From: Pseudoduganella aquatica
GTDB lineage: Bacteria > Pseudomonadota > Gammaproteobacteria > Burkholderiales > Burkholderiaceae_D
Assembly: GCF_009857595.1 (NCBI RefSeq)
Contig: NZ_WWCU01000003.1
Location: 1-64,000, forward strand
Direction of reading: 5' to 3'
DNA length: 64,000 nt
The position numbers were made by a program, and so were the translations under genes. Positions 10,893 through 22,514 of the stretch are shown here, piece by piece (positions within the stretch are counted from its first letter, which is position 1; every line of letters begins with the position of its first letter). Under the pieces are notes generated by a model, which was given only the letters and a program-made list of their open reading frames with translations, ran no database searches and had not been told where the DNA came from.

Positions 10893-11740
10893 CAGGCCGC
10901 TTCGGCGGGGATGGGGGCGAGGGGGGCTTGGGCGGCGAGTTTGTTGAGCACGTGGCCGGCGGCGACCATGCCGAAGGTGGCGGTCACGACCACGGCCGAG
11001 CCGTAGCCGGCGCAGTTCAGGCCGGTGACGGCGCGCTCGTCGCCGTCGATCGAGCAGGCTTCGCCGGTGTTCGGCAGCTGCAGCGGCTCCATCGAGAATA
11101 CGGCGTCGATGTTGTATTTGTTCTTCATGCCGGGCGGGAAGCCGTAGTTGCTGCGCAGGCGGCGCCGCACTTTTTTCAGCAAGGGCTCCTGCTCGGTCTT
11201 GGACAGGTCGCGCACTTCGATCTTGGCCGGGTCGGTCTTGCCGCCGGCGCTGCCGATCACGATCAGCGGGATCTTCTTGCGGTGGCAGTAGGCCACCAGC
11301 GCGGTCTTGGCCTTGGCGCTGTCGATGGCGTCGACCACGTAGTCGTAGCCCTGCGCGCCCACCATCCGGTCCAGGTTGTCCTCGTCGATGAAGTCTTCGA
11401 TCTGCGTGACCTGGCAGTAGGGGTTGATCAGCGCGATGCGCTCGGCCAGCGCGTGGATCTTGGCCTGGCCGACGGTGGAGGCCAGCGCCTGGATCTGGCG
11501 GTTGATGTTCGATTCGGCCACGTTGTCGAGGTCGATCAGGGTCAGGCGGCCGACCGCGCTGCGGGCCAGCGCTTCGACAATCCAGGAGCCGACGCCGCCG
11601 ACGCCGATCACGCACACGTGGGCGTTGCGGAAGCGTTCCAGCGCCGCCTGGCCGTACAGCCGGCCGATGCCGCCGAAGCGGCGCTCGAAGTCGACGTCCG
11701 TATCGACGTCCGTGGCGAGGGAGGGAGTAAGTTGGTTCAT
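10892..11740 (-). CDS. tcdA: tRNA threonylcarbamoyladenosine dehydratase
   Basis: 282 residues. TcdA (CsdL/YgdL) is an E1-like enzyme that uses ATP to cyclise t6A37 to ct6A in ANN-decoding tRNAs. VCVIGVGGVGSWIVEALARS is the nucleotide-binding loop, followed by LIDLDNVAESNINRQ, the E1-type ATP-contact segment. YDYVVDAIDSAKAKTALV and the C-terminal YGSAVVVTATFGM are family-typical. tsaC, needed for the t6A precursor, is also in this window, though unlinked. The gene is divergent from the hemerythrin-PdxH fusion. Confidence 0.94.
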   Translation of the reverse strand: MNQLTPSLATDVDTDVDFERRFGGIGRLYGQAALERFRNAHVCVIGVGGVGSWIVEALARSAVGRLTLIDLDNVAESNINRQIQALASTVGQAKIHALAERIALINPYCQVTQIEDFIDEDNLDRMVGAQGYDYVVDAIDSAKAKTALVAYCHRKKIPLIVIGSAGGKTDPAKIEVRDLSKTEQEPLLKKVRRRLRSNYGFPPGMKNKYNIDAVFSMEPLQLPNTGEACSIDGDERAVTGLNCAGYGSAVVVTATFGMVAAGHVLNKLAAQAPLAPIPAEAA

Positions 11741-11834
11741 GCCGCCATTTTAGCGGACGCGGCGGCAAAGATTATTCTAGAATGACTGTCTGACCTGACT
11801 GATAACATTGTAGACCACCCCGACCAAGCCCACC

Positions 11835-13046
11835 ATGAGCACCTCCCTGATCGACACCGCACCCGACTTCGGCCAGCCCATCGCCGTCCTGAAGCACTGC
11901 CACGACCGCATCCGCAAGCAGCTCGCCACGCTGCAGAAGCTGCTGGCCCACCTGCCCCAGTTCGGCGCCGACGACCAGGCGCGCCAGGCGGCGCACGCGG
12001 TGCTGAAATACTTCAACAACGCGGCCCATCTGCACCACGAGGACGAGGAGCACAATCTGCTGCCCATGCTGGACGGCACGGCCCAGGACGCGGACGCGGC
12101 CCTGCTGCATGAACTGATGCCGCGCATCCTTGCACAGCACCGGCAAATGGATGCGGATTGGCTTATAATCAAATCACAACTTGACAAAATTGCCATAGGG
12201 ACAGATACGGCTTTGTCCGCCGACGCGGTGCAGCAGTTCGTGGCCGACTACACGGCCCATATGGAGCAGGAAGAGCAGCATATCGCGCCCATGGCCAAGC
12301 GCCTGTTCAGCCCGGCGCAGATGCGGGAACTGGGCGACGCCATGCAGGCGCGCCGCGGCTTGGCGCCGGCAGCGGCGCCAGCGCCGGCGCAAGCCCCCGT
12401 GGCGGCCGGGGTGGACCTCGCCGACCTGCGGCTCGATTACGGCCGCGCCAGCCTGGACGAGGCCGACACGCTGGACCACCCGGTGGACCAGTTCGCCAAG
12501 TGGTTCGGCGAGGCCATGAAGGCCGAAGTATTCGAGGCCAACGCCATGAGCGTGGCCACCGTGGGCGCGGACGGCAAGCCGAGCTCGCGCATCGTGCTGA
12601 TCAAGCAATACGACCAGCGCGGCTTCACCTGGTACACCAATTACGAGAGCCAGAAAGGCCGGCAGCTAGCGCAGAATCCGCATGCGGCCCTGCTGTTTTT
12701 CTGGCGCGAGCTGGAGCGCCAGGTGCGCATCGAGGGCCGGGTGGAGAAAACCTCGGCCGAGGACAGCGACACGTATTTTTACAGCCGGCCCGTGAAGAGC
12801 CAGCTGGCGGCGGTGGCCTCGCAGCAGAGCGAGCACATCGCCAGCCGGGCCGAGATGGAGGAGAAGTATGCGGCCGTGGAAGCGGCCAGCGGCGGCCAGC
12901 CGCAGCGCCCGCCGCACTGGGGCGGCTACCGCCTGGTGCCGGAGCGGGTGGAGTTCTGGCAGGGCCGCCGCTCGCGCTTCCATGACCGCATCGTATTTAC
13001 GCTGCAAGCGGACGGCAGCTGGAAGAAGGAGCGCTTGCAGCCCTGA
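11835..13046 (+). CDS. pdxH: Hemerythrin-like (HHE) domain fused to pyridoxamine 5'-phosphate oxidase
   Basis: 403 residues in one uninterrupted frame. Residues 1-155 form a hemerythrin-like four-helix bundle with candidate iron ligands H23, H68, E72, H102, H142 and E146 (motifs [27 protein letters not shown]). An Ala/Pro linker (about 176-191) leads to a full PdxH domain (about 195-403): [45 protein letters not shown] and [13 protein letters not shown]. PdxH oxidises PNP/PMP to pyridoxal phosphate with FMN and O2, releasing H2O2. An O2- or redox-sensing role for the HHE part is inference. PdxH is normally about 215 residues and stands alone. Confidence 0.92.
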   Translation: MSTSLIDTAPDFGQPIAVLKHCHDRIRKQLATLQKLLAHLPQFGADDQARQAAHAVLKYFNNAAHLHHEDEEHNLLPMLDGTAQDADAALLHELMPRILAQHRQMDADWLIIKSQLDKIAIGTDTALSADAVQQFVADYTAHMEQEEQHIAPMAKRLFSPAQMRELGDAMQARRGLAPAAAPAPAQAPVAAGVDLADLRLDYGRASLDEADTLDHPVDQFAKWFGEAMKAEVFEANAMSVATVGADGKPSSRIVLIKQYDQRGFTWYTNYESQKGRQLAQNPHAALLFFWRELERQVRIEGRVEKTSAEDSDTYFYSRPVKSQLAAVASQQSEHIASRAEMEEKYAAVEAASGGQPQRPPHWGGYRLVPERVEFWQGRRSRFHDRIVFTLQADGSWKKERLQP

Positions 13047-13073
13047 TCATGTTCATGACCATGGGAGGCTACC

Positions 13074-14260
13074 TTGTTCGCGCAAAACCGACTGAGCGCC
13101 TGGATGGCGGGCGTGCGGCACCAGATCGCCATGCCGCTGCGCATAGAATTGTGGAACGGCCAGCAGTTCGATTTTTCGGCCGAACCGCCGCGCGTCACCA
13201 TCCGCCTGCCGCGCGCGTCGGCGGCGCGCTATCTGCTCACGCCGTCGCTGTCCAACCTGGGCTCGGCCTATGTCGAGGGCCTGATCGAGGTGCGCGGCGC
13301 GGCGCGCGACATGATCGCGGTGGTGAACGCGCTGGCGCGCTCCACCCTCAAGGAACAGGGGCGCTTCGCCCGCATCGCGCGCAATTTCACCCATGACCGC
13401 AAGCGGGACGCCGAGGCGATCCGCTACCACTACGACGTTTCCAACGAGTTCTACCAGCAGTTCCTGGACCCGGCCATGGTGTATTCATGCGCCTATTTCG
13501 AGCGCGGCGACGAGGACCTGGCCACGGCCCAGGCCAAGAAGATAGACCACATCCTGCGCAAGATCCGCCTGCAGCCGGGGCAGACGCTGCTCGACATCGG
13601 CTGCGGCTGGGGCGCGCTGGTGCTGCGCGCGGCGCAGCAGTATGGCGCGCGCTGCGTCGGCATTACGCTGTCGCAGAACCAGCTGGAGCTGGCGCGCGAG
13701 CGGGTGCGCGCGGCGGGGCTGGAGCACCTGGTGGAAATCCGCCTGCAGGACTACCGCGACGTGCGCGGCCAGTTCGACCGCATCACCAGCGTGGGCATGT
13801 TCGAGCACGTGGGCCTGAAGCATCTGCCGGAGTATTTCAACACCATCGGCAGCCTGCTGGCGGAGGACGGCGTGGCCATGAACCACGGCATCACCGGCAC
13901 CGATCCGGACAACGGCGAAACGCCGTATGGCGGCGGGGAGTTCATCGACAAATACGTGTTCCCGCACGGCGAGCTGGTGCACCTGGGCCAGGTGCTCAAG
14001 GCCATGCAGCAGGGCGGCCTGGAGGCCTACGACGTGGAGAACCTGCGCCGCCACTACGCGCGCACCTGCTCGATCTGGACCGATAATTTTGAAGCCCAAG
14101 CGGAGCGCATCAAGACGCTGGCCGGGGACAAGCGCTTCCGCATCTGGCATGTGTACCTGGCGGGCTGCGTGTATGGCTTCGAGCAGGACTTGCTGAGCCT
14201 GTACCAGATTGTGTGCGGCAAGGCGGGCCGCAATCCGCGCGTGCTGCCCTGGTCGCGCGG

Positions 14261-14288
<28 letters not shown>
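13074..14288 (+). CDS. cfa: Cyclopropane-fatty-acyl-phospholipid synthase family protein
   Basis: 404 residues. It transfers a methylene group from S-adenosylmethionine to double bonds of membrane lipid acyl chains. IRYHYDVSNEFYQQFLDPAM and MVYSCAYF are family signatures, LLDIGCGWGAL binds SAM, and GVGMFEHV-type sequence (SVGMFEHVGLKH) follows. The start is TTG at 13074, placed 5 bases after a GGGAGG ribosome site (13063-13068). The first in-frame ATG would remove conserved N-terminal sequence. The last 28 bases overlap the convergent kinase gene. Confidence 0.92.
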
Positions 14289-16603
<2,315 letters not shown>

Positions 16604-16621
16604 GCGCGGCGCGGCCAGGCC

Positions 16622-17656
16622 TCAGGCCGGCGTGCCCTCGTCGCGGTAGCGCGCGCTGATGGCCAGCACCTCGCCCCAGCGCGCCAGCAGCGCCTGCACG
16701 CAGCGCGCGTCGAAATGGCTGCCGCAGTTGTCCAGCAGGTACTGGCGCGCCGCGTCCATGCTCCAGGCCTGCTTGTAGGGCCGCACGCTGGTGAGCGCGT
16801 CGAACACGTCGGCCACGGCCACGATGCGGCCCACCAGCGGGATCTGCTCGCCGGCGTGGCCGTTCGGGTAGCCGCCGCCGTCCCAGCGCTCGTGGTGGCT
16901 CAGCGCGATCTCGGCGGCCAGCTGCAGCATGGGCGCCTGGCTGCCCTTCAGGATGTCGTAGCCCATGCGCGCGTGCTGGCGCATGACCACCATCTCCTCT
17001 TCATTCAGGCGGCCGGGCTTGAGCAGGATGTGGTCCGGCGTGCCGACCTTGCCCACGTCGTGCATGGGGGCCGCGTTCAGGATGTCCTCCTGCTGCTGCT
17101 CGGACAGCCCCAGTTCGGCCGCGATCAGGCGCGAGTAGTGCGCCATGCGCAGGATGTGGGCGCCGGTTTCCGGGTCGCGGTATTCGGACGCGCGCGCCAG
17201 CAGCATGATGGTCTCCTGCTCGCGCGCGCGCAGTTCGGCGGTGGCCTTGCGCACCTCCCCGCGCAGGCCCACGGTGGCGCGCCGCAGCTGCAGCATGTTG
17301 CGCGTGCGGGCCAGGAATTCCACCTTGTCGATGGGCTTGATGAGGAAGTCACTGGCGCCGTTTTCCAGCGCGCGGTGGCGCACCTCGACGTCGGTGCTGG
17401 CCGTCACCATCAGCACCGGCGGGCGCTCGCGCGGGTCGGCGTGCACGCCGTCGGCCAGCGCGGCGATCAGCGCCAGGCCGTCCATGTCCGGCATCATGTA
17501 GTCGATAATGAGCAGGTCCCAGGCATTGCTGTTGCACCAGTCCAGGGCCGCGCGCGCGGCCTGGAAACTGACGGTCTCCACGCCTTCGAGCTTGCCGATC
17601 AGGCGCGACATCAGCACCAGGTTGATGTGGGTATCGTCAACGATCACTACCTTCAT
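16622..17656 (-). CDS. REC-HD-GYP response regulator (probable c-di-GMP phosphodiesterase)
   Basis: 344 residues, RpfG-like. The REC domain (1-120) has acceptor D52 and K107. A short helix links to an HD-GYP domain with APMHDVGK (H199-D200), HHERWDGGGYPNG (GYP at 262-264) and VADVFDALTS. HD-GYP enzymes hydrolyse cyclic-di-GMP to pGpG or GMP. The metal-binding residues seen in active members look intact. It is the first gene of a two-gene operon with the hybrid kinase, which probably phosphorylates D52. Confidence 0.94.
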   Translation of the reverse strand: MKVVIVDDTHINLVLMSRLIGKLEGVETVSFQAARAALDWCNSNAWDLLIIDYMMPDMDGLALIAALADGVHADPRERPPVLMVTASTDVEVRHRALENGASDFLIKPIDKVEFLARTRNMLQLRRATVGLRGEVRKATAELRAREQETIMLLARASEYRDPETGAHILRMAHYSRLIAAELGLSEQQQEDILNAAPMHDVGKVGTPDHILLKPGRLNEEEMVVMRQHARMGYDILKGSQAPMLQLAAEIALSHHERWDGGGYPNGHAGEQIPLVGRIVAVADVFDALTSVRPYKQAWSMDAARQYLLDNCGSHFDARCVQALLARWGEVLAISARYRDEGTPA

Positions 17657-17720
17657 GGGCAGCCACTTATTGTTATATGCGTTATGAGTACAGCGGGGTA
17701 CAGCGGGGTGCAGCGCCGAT

Positions 17721-18263
17721 TTATTTCAATTTACTGCTGTAGGTCTTGCGGAACTTGGCCACCTTGGGCGCCACCACGAAGGCGCAATAGCCCTGCAAAG
17801 GATGCTGCTCGAAATAGTTCTGGTGATAGGCCTCGGCCGGATAGAAGGGCTGCGCGGGCGACAGTTCGGTGACGATGGGCGCGTCCCACACCACCGCCAT
17901 TTCCGCCATCACCTGGCGCGCGGTGGCCTCCTGCTCCGGCGACTGGTAATAGATCGCCGAGCGGTACTGGGTGCCGACGTCGTTGCCCTGGCGGTTCAGC
18001 GTGGTGGGGTCGTGGATGGTGAAGAAAATCTCCAGCAGGTCGCGGTAGCTGACCACGGCCGGATCGAATTCCAGCCGCACCACTTCGGCATGGCCGGTGG
18101 CGCCGGTGCACACCTGCTCGTAGCTGGGATCGGGCTGCTGCCCGCCGGTGTAGCCGGACACCACGCTGTGCACGCCGCGCACCTCCAGGTAGACGGCCTC
18201 CGTGCACCAGAAGCAGCCGCCGCCGAATACGGCTACGTCAGCCGCCCCCGCATTGCTAGTCAT
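17721..18263 (-). CDS. msrA: Peptide-methionine (S)-S-oxide reductase
   Basis: 180 residues. MsrA reduces methionine-S-sulfoxide in proteins and free Met. [13 protein letters not shown] contains catalytic C17. [27 protein letters not shown] and [12 protein letters not shown] are the conserved core and end. The C-terminal stretch has one Cys (in QGYC) that could resolve the sulfenic acid. No signal peptide is present, so it is cytoplasmic. It is transcribed divergently from the flavin reductase-like gene across a 124-bp space. Confidence 0.95.
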   Translation of the reverse strand: MTSNAGAADVAVFGGGCFWCTEAVYLEVRGVHSVVSGYTGGQQPDPSYEQVCTGATGHAEVVRLEFDPAVVSYRDLLEIFFTIHDPTTLNRQGNDVGTQYRSAIYYQSPEQEATARQVMAEMAVVWDAPIVTELSPAQPFYPAEAYHQNYFEQHPLQGYCAFVVAPKVAKFRKTYSSKLK

Positions 18264-18387
18264 ACCGCGCCTCCCGCTCAGAGTATGCTGTGATGATGGC
18301 TACTGTAACGCAAAGCGCAGGCGCATGCACCTTCAAATGATATGCGCTCCTATTCTTTGGCATAATGTTGGAAATTACAGGTTTCCA

Positions 18388-18891
18388 ATGAATATTAGCT
18401 CCCCCCGCGCCGACTCGCGTGAATTCGATACGCCGCATTTCCGCCAGGCGTTGTCCCAGTTCGCCACCGGCGTCACCGTCATCACCACCCGCCTGGCCGA
18501 CGGCAGCTTCCGCGGCCTGACCGCCAGCTCCTTCAATTCCGTCTCGCTCGACCCGCCGCTGGTGCTGTGGAGCCTGGCCAACGGCGCCAACAGCCTGCCC
18601 ATCTTCACCGGCAACTCGCACTACGTGATCAATGTGCTCAACGCCGGCCAGGCCCACCTGGCCAAGCTGTTCTCCAGCCGCGGCGAGGACCCGTGGGCCA
18701 GCGCCGAGTACGAGCTGTCGCGCACCGGCCAGCCCATCCTGAAGGGCGCCGTGGCCTGGTTCGAATGCCACAACCGCAGCCGCTACCCGGAAGGCGACCA
18801 CGTGATCTTCGTGGGCGAAGTGGAGCACTGCGAATTCTCGCCGCAGGCGCCGCTGGTGTTCCACGGCGGCGGCTTCCGCAGCCTGGGCTAA
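18388..18891 (+). CDS. Flavin reductase-like domain protein
   Basis: 167 residues of the HpaC/NtaB-type flavin reductase fold, which reduces or binds FMN/FAD for a monooxygenase partner. [18 protein letters not shown] is the typical opening, followed by [20 protein letters not shown] and [22 protein letters not shown] at 18388 has an AGG six bases ahead and matches the family start; ATGs further upstream add only unconserved residues. No monooxygenase gene is adjacent. gcdH starts about 95 bp downstream and may be a separate transcript. The exact substrate is unknown. Confidence 0.85.
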   Translation: MNISSPRADSREFDTPHFRQALSQFATGVTVITTRLADGSFRGLTASSFNSVSLDPPLVLWSLANGANSLPIFTGNSHYVINVLNAGQAHLAKLFSSRGEDPWASAEYELSRTGQPILKGAVAWFECHNRSRYPEGDHVIFVGEVEHCEFSPQAPLVFHGGGFRSLG

Positions 18892-18986
18892 AAAACGGAA
18901 ATTGGTGTCGCCATTTGAAAAGCCGGGCGCGGGCGGGCGTCTTAGAATGCTGGGATCATTCACATAACCCGAGACCAGGACACACC

Positions 18987-20171
18987 ATGAGCCAAGCCCG
19001 CGCGCAATTCCACTGGGACGATCCCCTGCTGCTGAACGACCAGCTGACCAGCGAAGAACGCATGGTGCGCGACGCCGCCGCCGCCTACTGCCAGGACAAG
19101 CTGGCCCCGCGCATCCTGGAAGCGTTCCGCCACGAGCGCATGGACACCTCCATCTTCCGCGAAATGGGCGAACTGGGCCTGCTGGGCCCCACCATCCCCG
19201 ACCAGTACGGCGGCCCCGGCCTGAACTACGTCAGCTACGGCCTGATCGCGCGCGAAGTCGAGCGCGTGGACTCCGGCTACCGCTCCATGATGAGCGTGCA
19301 ATCGTCGCTGGTGATGGTGCCCATCTTCGAATTCGGCACCGAGGCGCAGAAGCAGAAATACCTGCCCAAGCTGGCCACCGGCGAATGGATAGGCTGCTTC
19401 GGCCTGACCGAGCCCAACCACGGCTCCGACCCCGGCTCCATGATCACCCGCGCCAAGAAAGTACCGGGCGGCTACGCCCTGTCCGGCGCCAAGATGTGGA
19501 TCACCAACTCGCCGGTGGCGGACGTGTTCGTGGTGTGGGCCAAGGACGACGAAGGCGCGATCCGCGGCTTTGTGCTGGAAAAAGGCATGGCCGGCCTGAG
19601 CGCGCCCGCCATCCACGGCAAATTCGGCCTGCGCGCCTCGGTCACCGGCGAAATCGTGATGGACAATGTGTTCTGCCCGGAAGAAAACGCCTTCCCGGAC
19701 GTGCGCGGCCTGAAAGGCCCGTTCACCTGCCTGAACTCGGCGCGCTACGGCATCGCCTGGGGCGCGCTGGGCGCGGCCGAAGCGTGCTGGCACACCGCGC
19801 GCCAGTACACCATGGACCGCCAGCAGTTCGGCCGTCCGCTGGCCGCCAACCAGCTGGTGCAGAAAAAGCTGGCCGACATGCAGACCGAGATCACGCTGGG
19901 CCTGCAAGGCTGCTTGCAGCTGGGCCGCATGAAGGACGCCGGCACGGCGGCGGTGGAGATCACCTCCATGATGAAGCGCAACTCCTGCGGCAAATCGCTG
20001 GACATCGCCCGCGTCGCGCGTGACATGCTCGGCGGCAACGGCATCTCCGACGAATTCGGCGTCATCCGCCACATGGTCAACCTGGAAGTGGTGAACACCT
20101 ACGAAGGCACGCACGACATCCACGCCCTCATCCTCGGCCGCGCCCAAACCGGCATCCAGGCTTTCCAATAA
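18987..20171 (+). CDS. gcdH: Glutaryl-CoA dehydrogenase
   Basis: 394 residues, FAD-dependent acyl-CoA dehydrogenase. GcdH oxidises and decarboxylates glutaryl-CoA to crotonyl-CoA in lysine/tryptophan and aromatic breakdown. [17 protein letters not shown] is the flavin/substrate segment. The end [19 protein letters not shown] carries the catalytic Glu and matches glutaryl-CoA dehydrogenases closely. The upstream frame extends through the flavin reductase gene as a shadow; ATG 18987 is where conservation begins. Two hairpins follow the stop. Electrons would go to electron-transfer flavoprotein, not encoded here. Confidence 0.94.
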   Translation: MSQARAQFHWDDPLLLNDQLTSEERMVRDAAAAYCQDKLAPRILEAFRHERMDTSIFREMGELGLLGPTIPDQYGGPGLNYVSYGLIAREVERVDSGYRSMMSVQSSLVMVPIFEFGTEAQKQKYLPKLATGEWIGCFGLTEPNHGSDPGSMITRAKKVPGGYALSGAKMWITNSPVADVFVVWAKDDEGAIRGFVLEKGMAGLSAPAIHGKFGLRASVTGEIVMDNVFCPEENAFPDVRGLKGPFTCLNSARYGIAWGALGAAEACWHTARQYTMDRQQFGRPLAANQLVQKKLADMQTEITLGLQGCLQLGRMKDAGTAAVEITSMMKRNSCGKSLDIARVARDMLGGNGISDEFGVIRHMVNLEVVNTYEGTHDIHALILGRAQTGIQAFQ

Positions 20172-20174
20172 CAA

Positions 20175-20233
20175 AAAAAGGGGTCAGGGTTAATTAATTT
20201 AGTTGCTAAATTAATTAACCCTGACCCCTTTTT
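20175..20233. repeat. Perfect 28-bp inverted repeat (AAAAAGGGGTCAGGG...)
   Basis: Bases 20175-20202 are an exact reverse complement of 20206-20233 with only TTG between. The arm is A5, GGGGTCAGGG, then AT-rich TTAATTAATTTAG. It lies 3 bases after the gcdH stop. The A-rich and T-rich ends would let it act as a terminator in either direction. Its GGGGTCAG core is shared with the hairpin at 10841, suggesting one mobile REP/MITE-like family. Confidence 0.9.
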
Positions 20234-20242
20234 GGAGCAGAG

Positions 20243-20270
20243 AAACCGCCGCCTTGACGGCGGTTTTTTT
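20243..20270 (+). terminator. Rho-independent terminator after gcdH
   Basis: AAACCGCCG (20243-20251) pairs with CGGCGGTTT (20258-20266) around a 6-base loop, followed by a run of T to 20270. The T-tract is on the + strand, so it fits gcdH. It sits six bases from the convergent ompW stop. Confidence 0.8.
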
Positions 20271-20276
20271 ACGCGC

Positions 20277-20966
20277 TTAGAAGCCGGAGAAGTGGTAGCC
20301 CACCGTGACGCCGACGGCCAGCGGGTCCAGCGCGGCGTCCATGGTCTGGCCGGTGGAGTAGCGCGCCGAGGTCTTCAGCTTGGTCTTGACCACGTTGATG
20401 TCGGCGAACCATTTTTCGTTGATGGCCATCGACACGCCCAGCTGGGCGCTGGCGGCCCATTTGTTTTTCATCGAGAACGTCGACGGCGGGCCGCCCGGGT
20501 TCAGCAGCGCGGTCAGCTGGCCGGAACCGGTTTCGCTGCGGAAGTAGGCGTAGGTCACGCCCAGGCCGGCGTAAGGACGGAACTTGGCGGTCGGCTCGAA
20601 CAGGTGGTATTGCAGGAAGGCGGTCGGCGGCAGCACTTCCGACGTGGCCAGCTGGCCGGTGCCTTCCAGCGAACCCGAACCGTAGATCTTGTGCTTGTAC
20701 GGCACGCCCAGGTCCAGCTCGACCGAGAAGTTGTCGGTCAACATGCGGCCGATGGTGAACACCGGCTGGGTGTCGGCGCCGATGTCGGCACGGCTTTCCG
20801 GCAGCGCCGGGGCGCTCACGTTGCCGCTCTTGACCTTGGGGGTGATCTTGTTCAGGCCGGCCTTCACAACCCACTCGCCTGCTGCCTGCGCCGACGCGCC
20901 CGATGCGGCGCCCATGGCGGCGGCCAGGGCCAGCGCTTTCACTGCGGTATTGATACGAATTTTCAT
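20277..20966 (-). CDS. ompW: OmpW-family outer-membrane beta-barrel protein
   Basis: 229 residues. The signal peptide ends near ASGASAQA, and the mature chain starts with the W-VKAGLN-I-PK strand of the family. The mature protein is about 200 residues, as expected for an eight-stranded OmpW barrel that passes small hydrophobic compounds. The C-terminus VGVTVGYHFSGF ends in an aromatic residue, the usual outer-membrane assembly signal. It may share a transcript with the GDSL lipoprotein gene ending 27 bp upstream, or have its own promoter. Confidence 0.9.
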   Translation of the reverse strand: MKIRINTAVKALALAAAMGAASGASAQAAGEWVVKAGLNKITPKVKSGNVSAPALPESRADIGADTQPVFTIGRMLTDNFSVELDLGVPYKHKIYGSGSLEGTGQLATSEVLPPTAFLQYHLFEPTAKFRPYAGLGVTYAYFRSETGSGQLTALLNPGGPPSTFSMKNKWAASAQLGVSMAINEKWFADINVVKTKLKTSARYSTGQTMDAALDPLAVGVTVGYHFSGF

Positions 20967-20993
20967 CTTGTTATGTCTCCAGGAATGCAGTGA

Positions 20994-22361
20994 TTACAGC
21001 CAGCCTTTTACAACCATCTTTTCGGCCACGAAGCGTGCCAGCAGCTGGTGCAGGAACGGCGTCGGATGGACGTTGTCGGCGTAGGCGTAGTGGCTGACGT
21101 CGCCAGCTTTGATGTTGGTGGCGTTGCATGCCAGCGAGCTGCCCAGCGGGTTCTTGGTCAGGTCGCAGGCGGTTTCCTTGACATTGGTCAGGCCGTACGG
21201 CGCAGGGTTGGTGGCCTGGTTGTGGTTCTCCGAGAAGGCGTCGATCAGCAGCACGGTGTCCATGCCGGCCAGGTCGGTGGCAATGACGTCGTTGAAGGCT
21301 TTCACCATGGCGTTGATCAGCGCGCGCGTCGATTCGGACTGCGCCAGGCCGGACGGCGTGTTGGCGATGTCGGGAATATTGTTGACCACCACGTATTTCG
21401 CGCCATTGGCCAGCAGCTGGTTCTTCACCAGCGCAACCACGTCCTTGGCGGCGGTGACCATTTGCGGCACCAGCGCAGGACCGTTGGCGGCGGCGTAGTC
21501 GGCGCCGGCCTTGGCGCCGGCGGCGGCGCCGTCAGCCTTGGCTTTGTCGACGATGGCGGCCTGGGTGGCCGGTACGGCAGCGCTCTTGTTGCCGGCCAGT
21601 ACGGCGGCAGTCACGGCGGCGGTCACCACCGAGGTGTCGGTGTGGCCGGGACGTGCGCTCTCGGTCGCCAGGGCCAGGCCGATGGAGGCGGCGGCGGTCT
21701 GCGGATTGGTGGCGCCGGCGGCCAGCTGGCCGACCAGGCTGGTGCCGAAGGCGGTGTTGCCGGCGGCGTTGCCGGCGGCGGTGGCCGCTGCGGACAGCGC
21801 GCCCAGGTTGACCAGCAGGTCGTTATTGCCGCCCCACATGAAGATGATCTCGTCGCCCTTGAACTTGCCGCCTACGGCAGCCAGGTGGTTCTTGACCTGG
21901 GTGACGACCGGCACGGTCAGCGCGCCCAGTTCGCTGCCGGCGGCTTTGTTGCCTTCGCCGATAGGGTTGGTGACGCGCGCGCCGCCTTGGCCATAGGCGT
22001 AGCAGCCGGCACGGTTCACGACAGGCACGCTGAAGCCCTTGGCGGCGTTGCCGTCCAGGCCGGTCTGTGCCGCGCAAGGCGCCGGCAGGCCGAATTGCGC
22101 GGCCAGCAGTTCGATCCAGATCTTGCCGGTCAGCGCAGGGTTGGCCGCCGTGTTGTTGCCGTTGATGGTGAACTTGCCGCCGCCCAGTGCTTGCACGGTG
22201 CCGACGTTGTAGCTGCCCACGTCGGACAGGCTGTCGCCGAACGATACCTGGGATGCGAATTTGACTTTGAGGGTTTGATCGCCGCCGGCTGGGCTGCCGC
22301 TGCCGCAGGCGGCCAGGATTGCCGAGGCCATAACTGCCAGGGCGAGTTTGGTGTGACGCAT
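20994..22361 (-). CDS. SGNH/GDSL-family esterase lipoprotein with Ala-rich insertion
   Basis: 455 residues. A lipobox (ILAAC, C19) marks a lipoprotein. The SGNH motifs are FGDSLSDVG (S44), WGGNND (about 176-181) and DNVHP (D429, H432), so a hydrolase of esters or lipids in the cell envelope is expected. Between the third and fourth motifs lies an Ala/Gly-rich insertion of about 115 residues (184-298) absent from ordinary family members. ATG at 22359-22361 follows AGGAG. Two further secreted hydrolase genes lie upstream on the same strand. The substrate is unknown. Confidence 0.87.
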   Translation of the reverse strand: MRHTKLALAVMASAILAACGSGSPAGGDQTLKVKFASQVSFGDSLSDVGSYNVGTVQALGGGKFTINGNNTAANPALTGKIWIELLAAQFGLPAPCAAQTGLDGNAAKGFSVPVVNRAGCYAYGQGGARVTNPIGEGNKAAGSELGALTVPVVTQVKNHLAAVGGKFKGDEIIFMWGGNNDLLVNLGALSAAATAAGNAAGNTAFGTSLVGQLAAGATNPQTAAASIGLALATESARPGHTDTSVVTAAVTAAVLAGNKSAAVPATQAAIVDKAKADGAAAGAKAGADYAAANGPALVPQMVTAAKDVVALVKNQLLANGAKYVVVNNIPDIANTPSGLAQSESTRALINAMVKAFNDVIATDLAGMDTVLLIDAFSENHNQATNPAPYGLTNVKETACDLTKNPLGSSLACNATNIKAGDVSHYAYADNVHPTPFLHQLLARFVAEKMVVKGWL

Positions 22362-22514
22362 TGTGTCTCCTGAAAAATAATGTTCTTGTTTTAAACGCAC
22401 GGGCGTGCTATTCGCTACCCGACTAATATGCCAGCCTCAGCAGAGGATGTATAGCGCAATTTTGTAAATTAGGCAGTTTCGCCCAATGCAGCAAAACGCT
22501 ATTTTCAGGCATTT

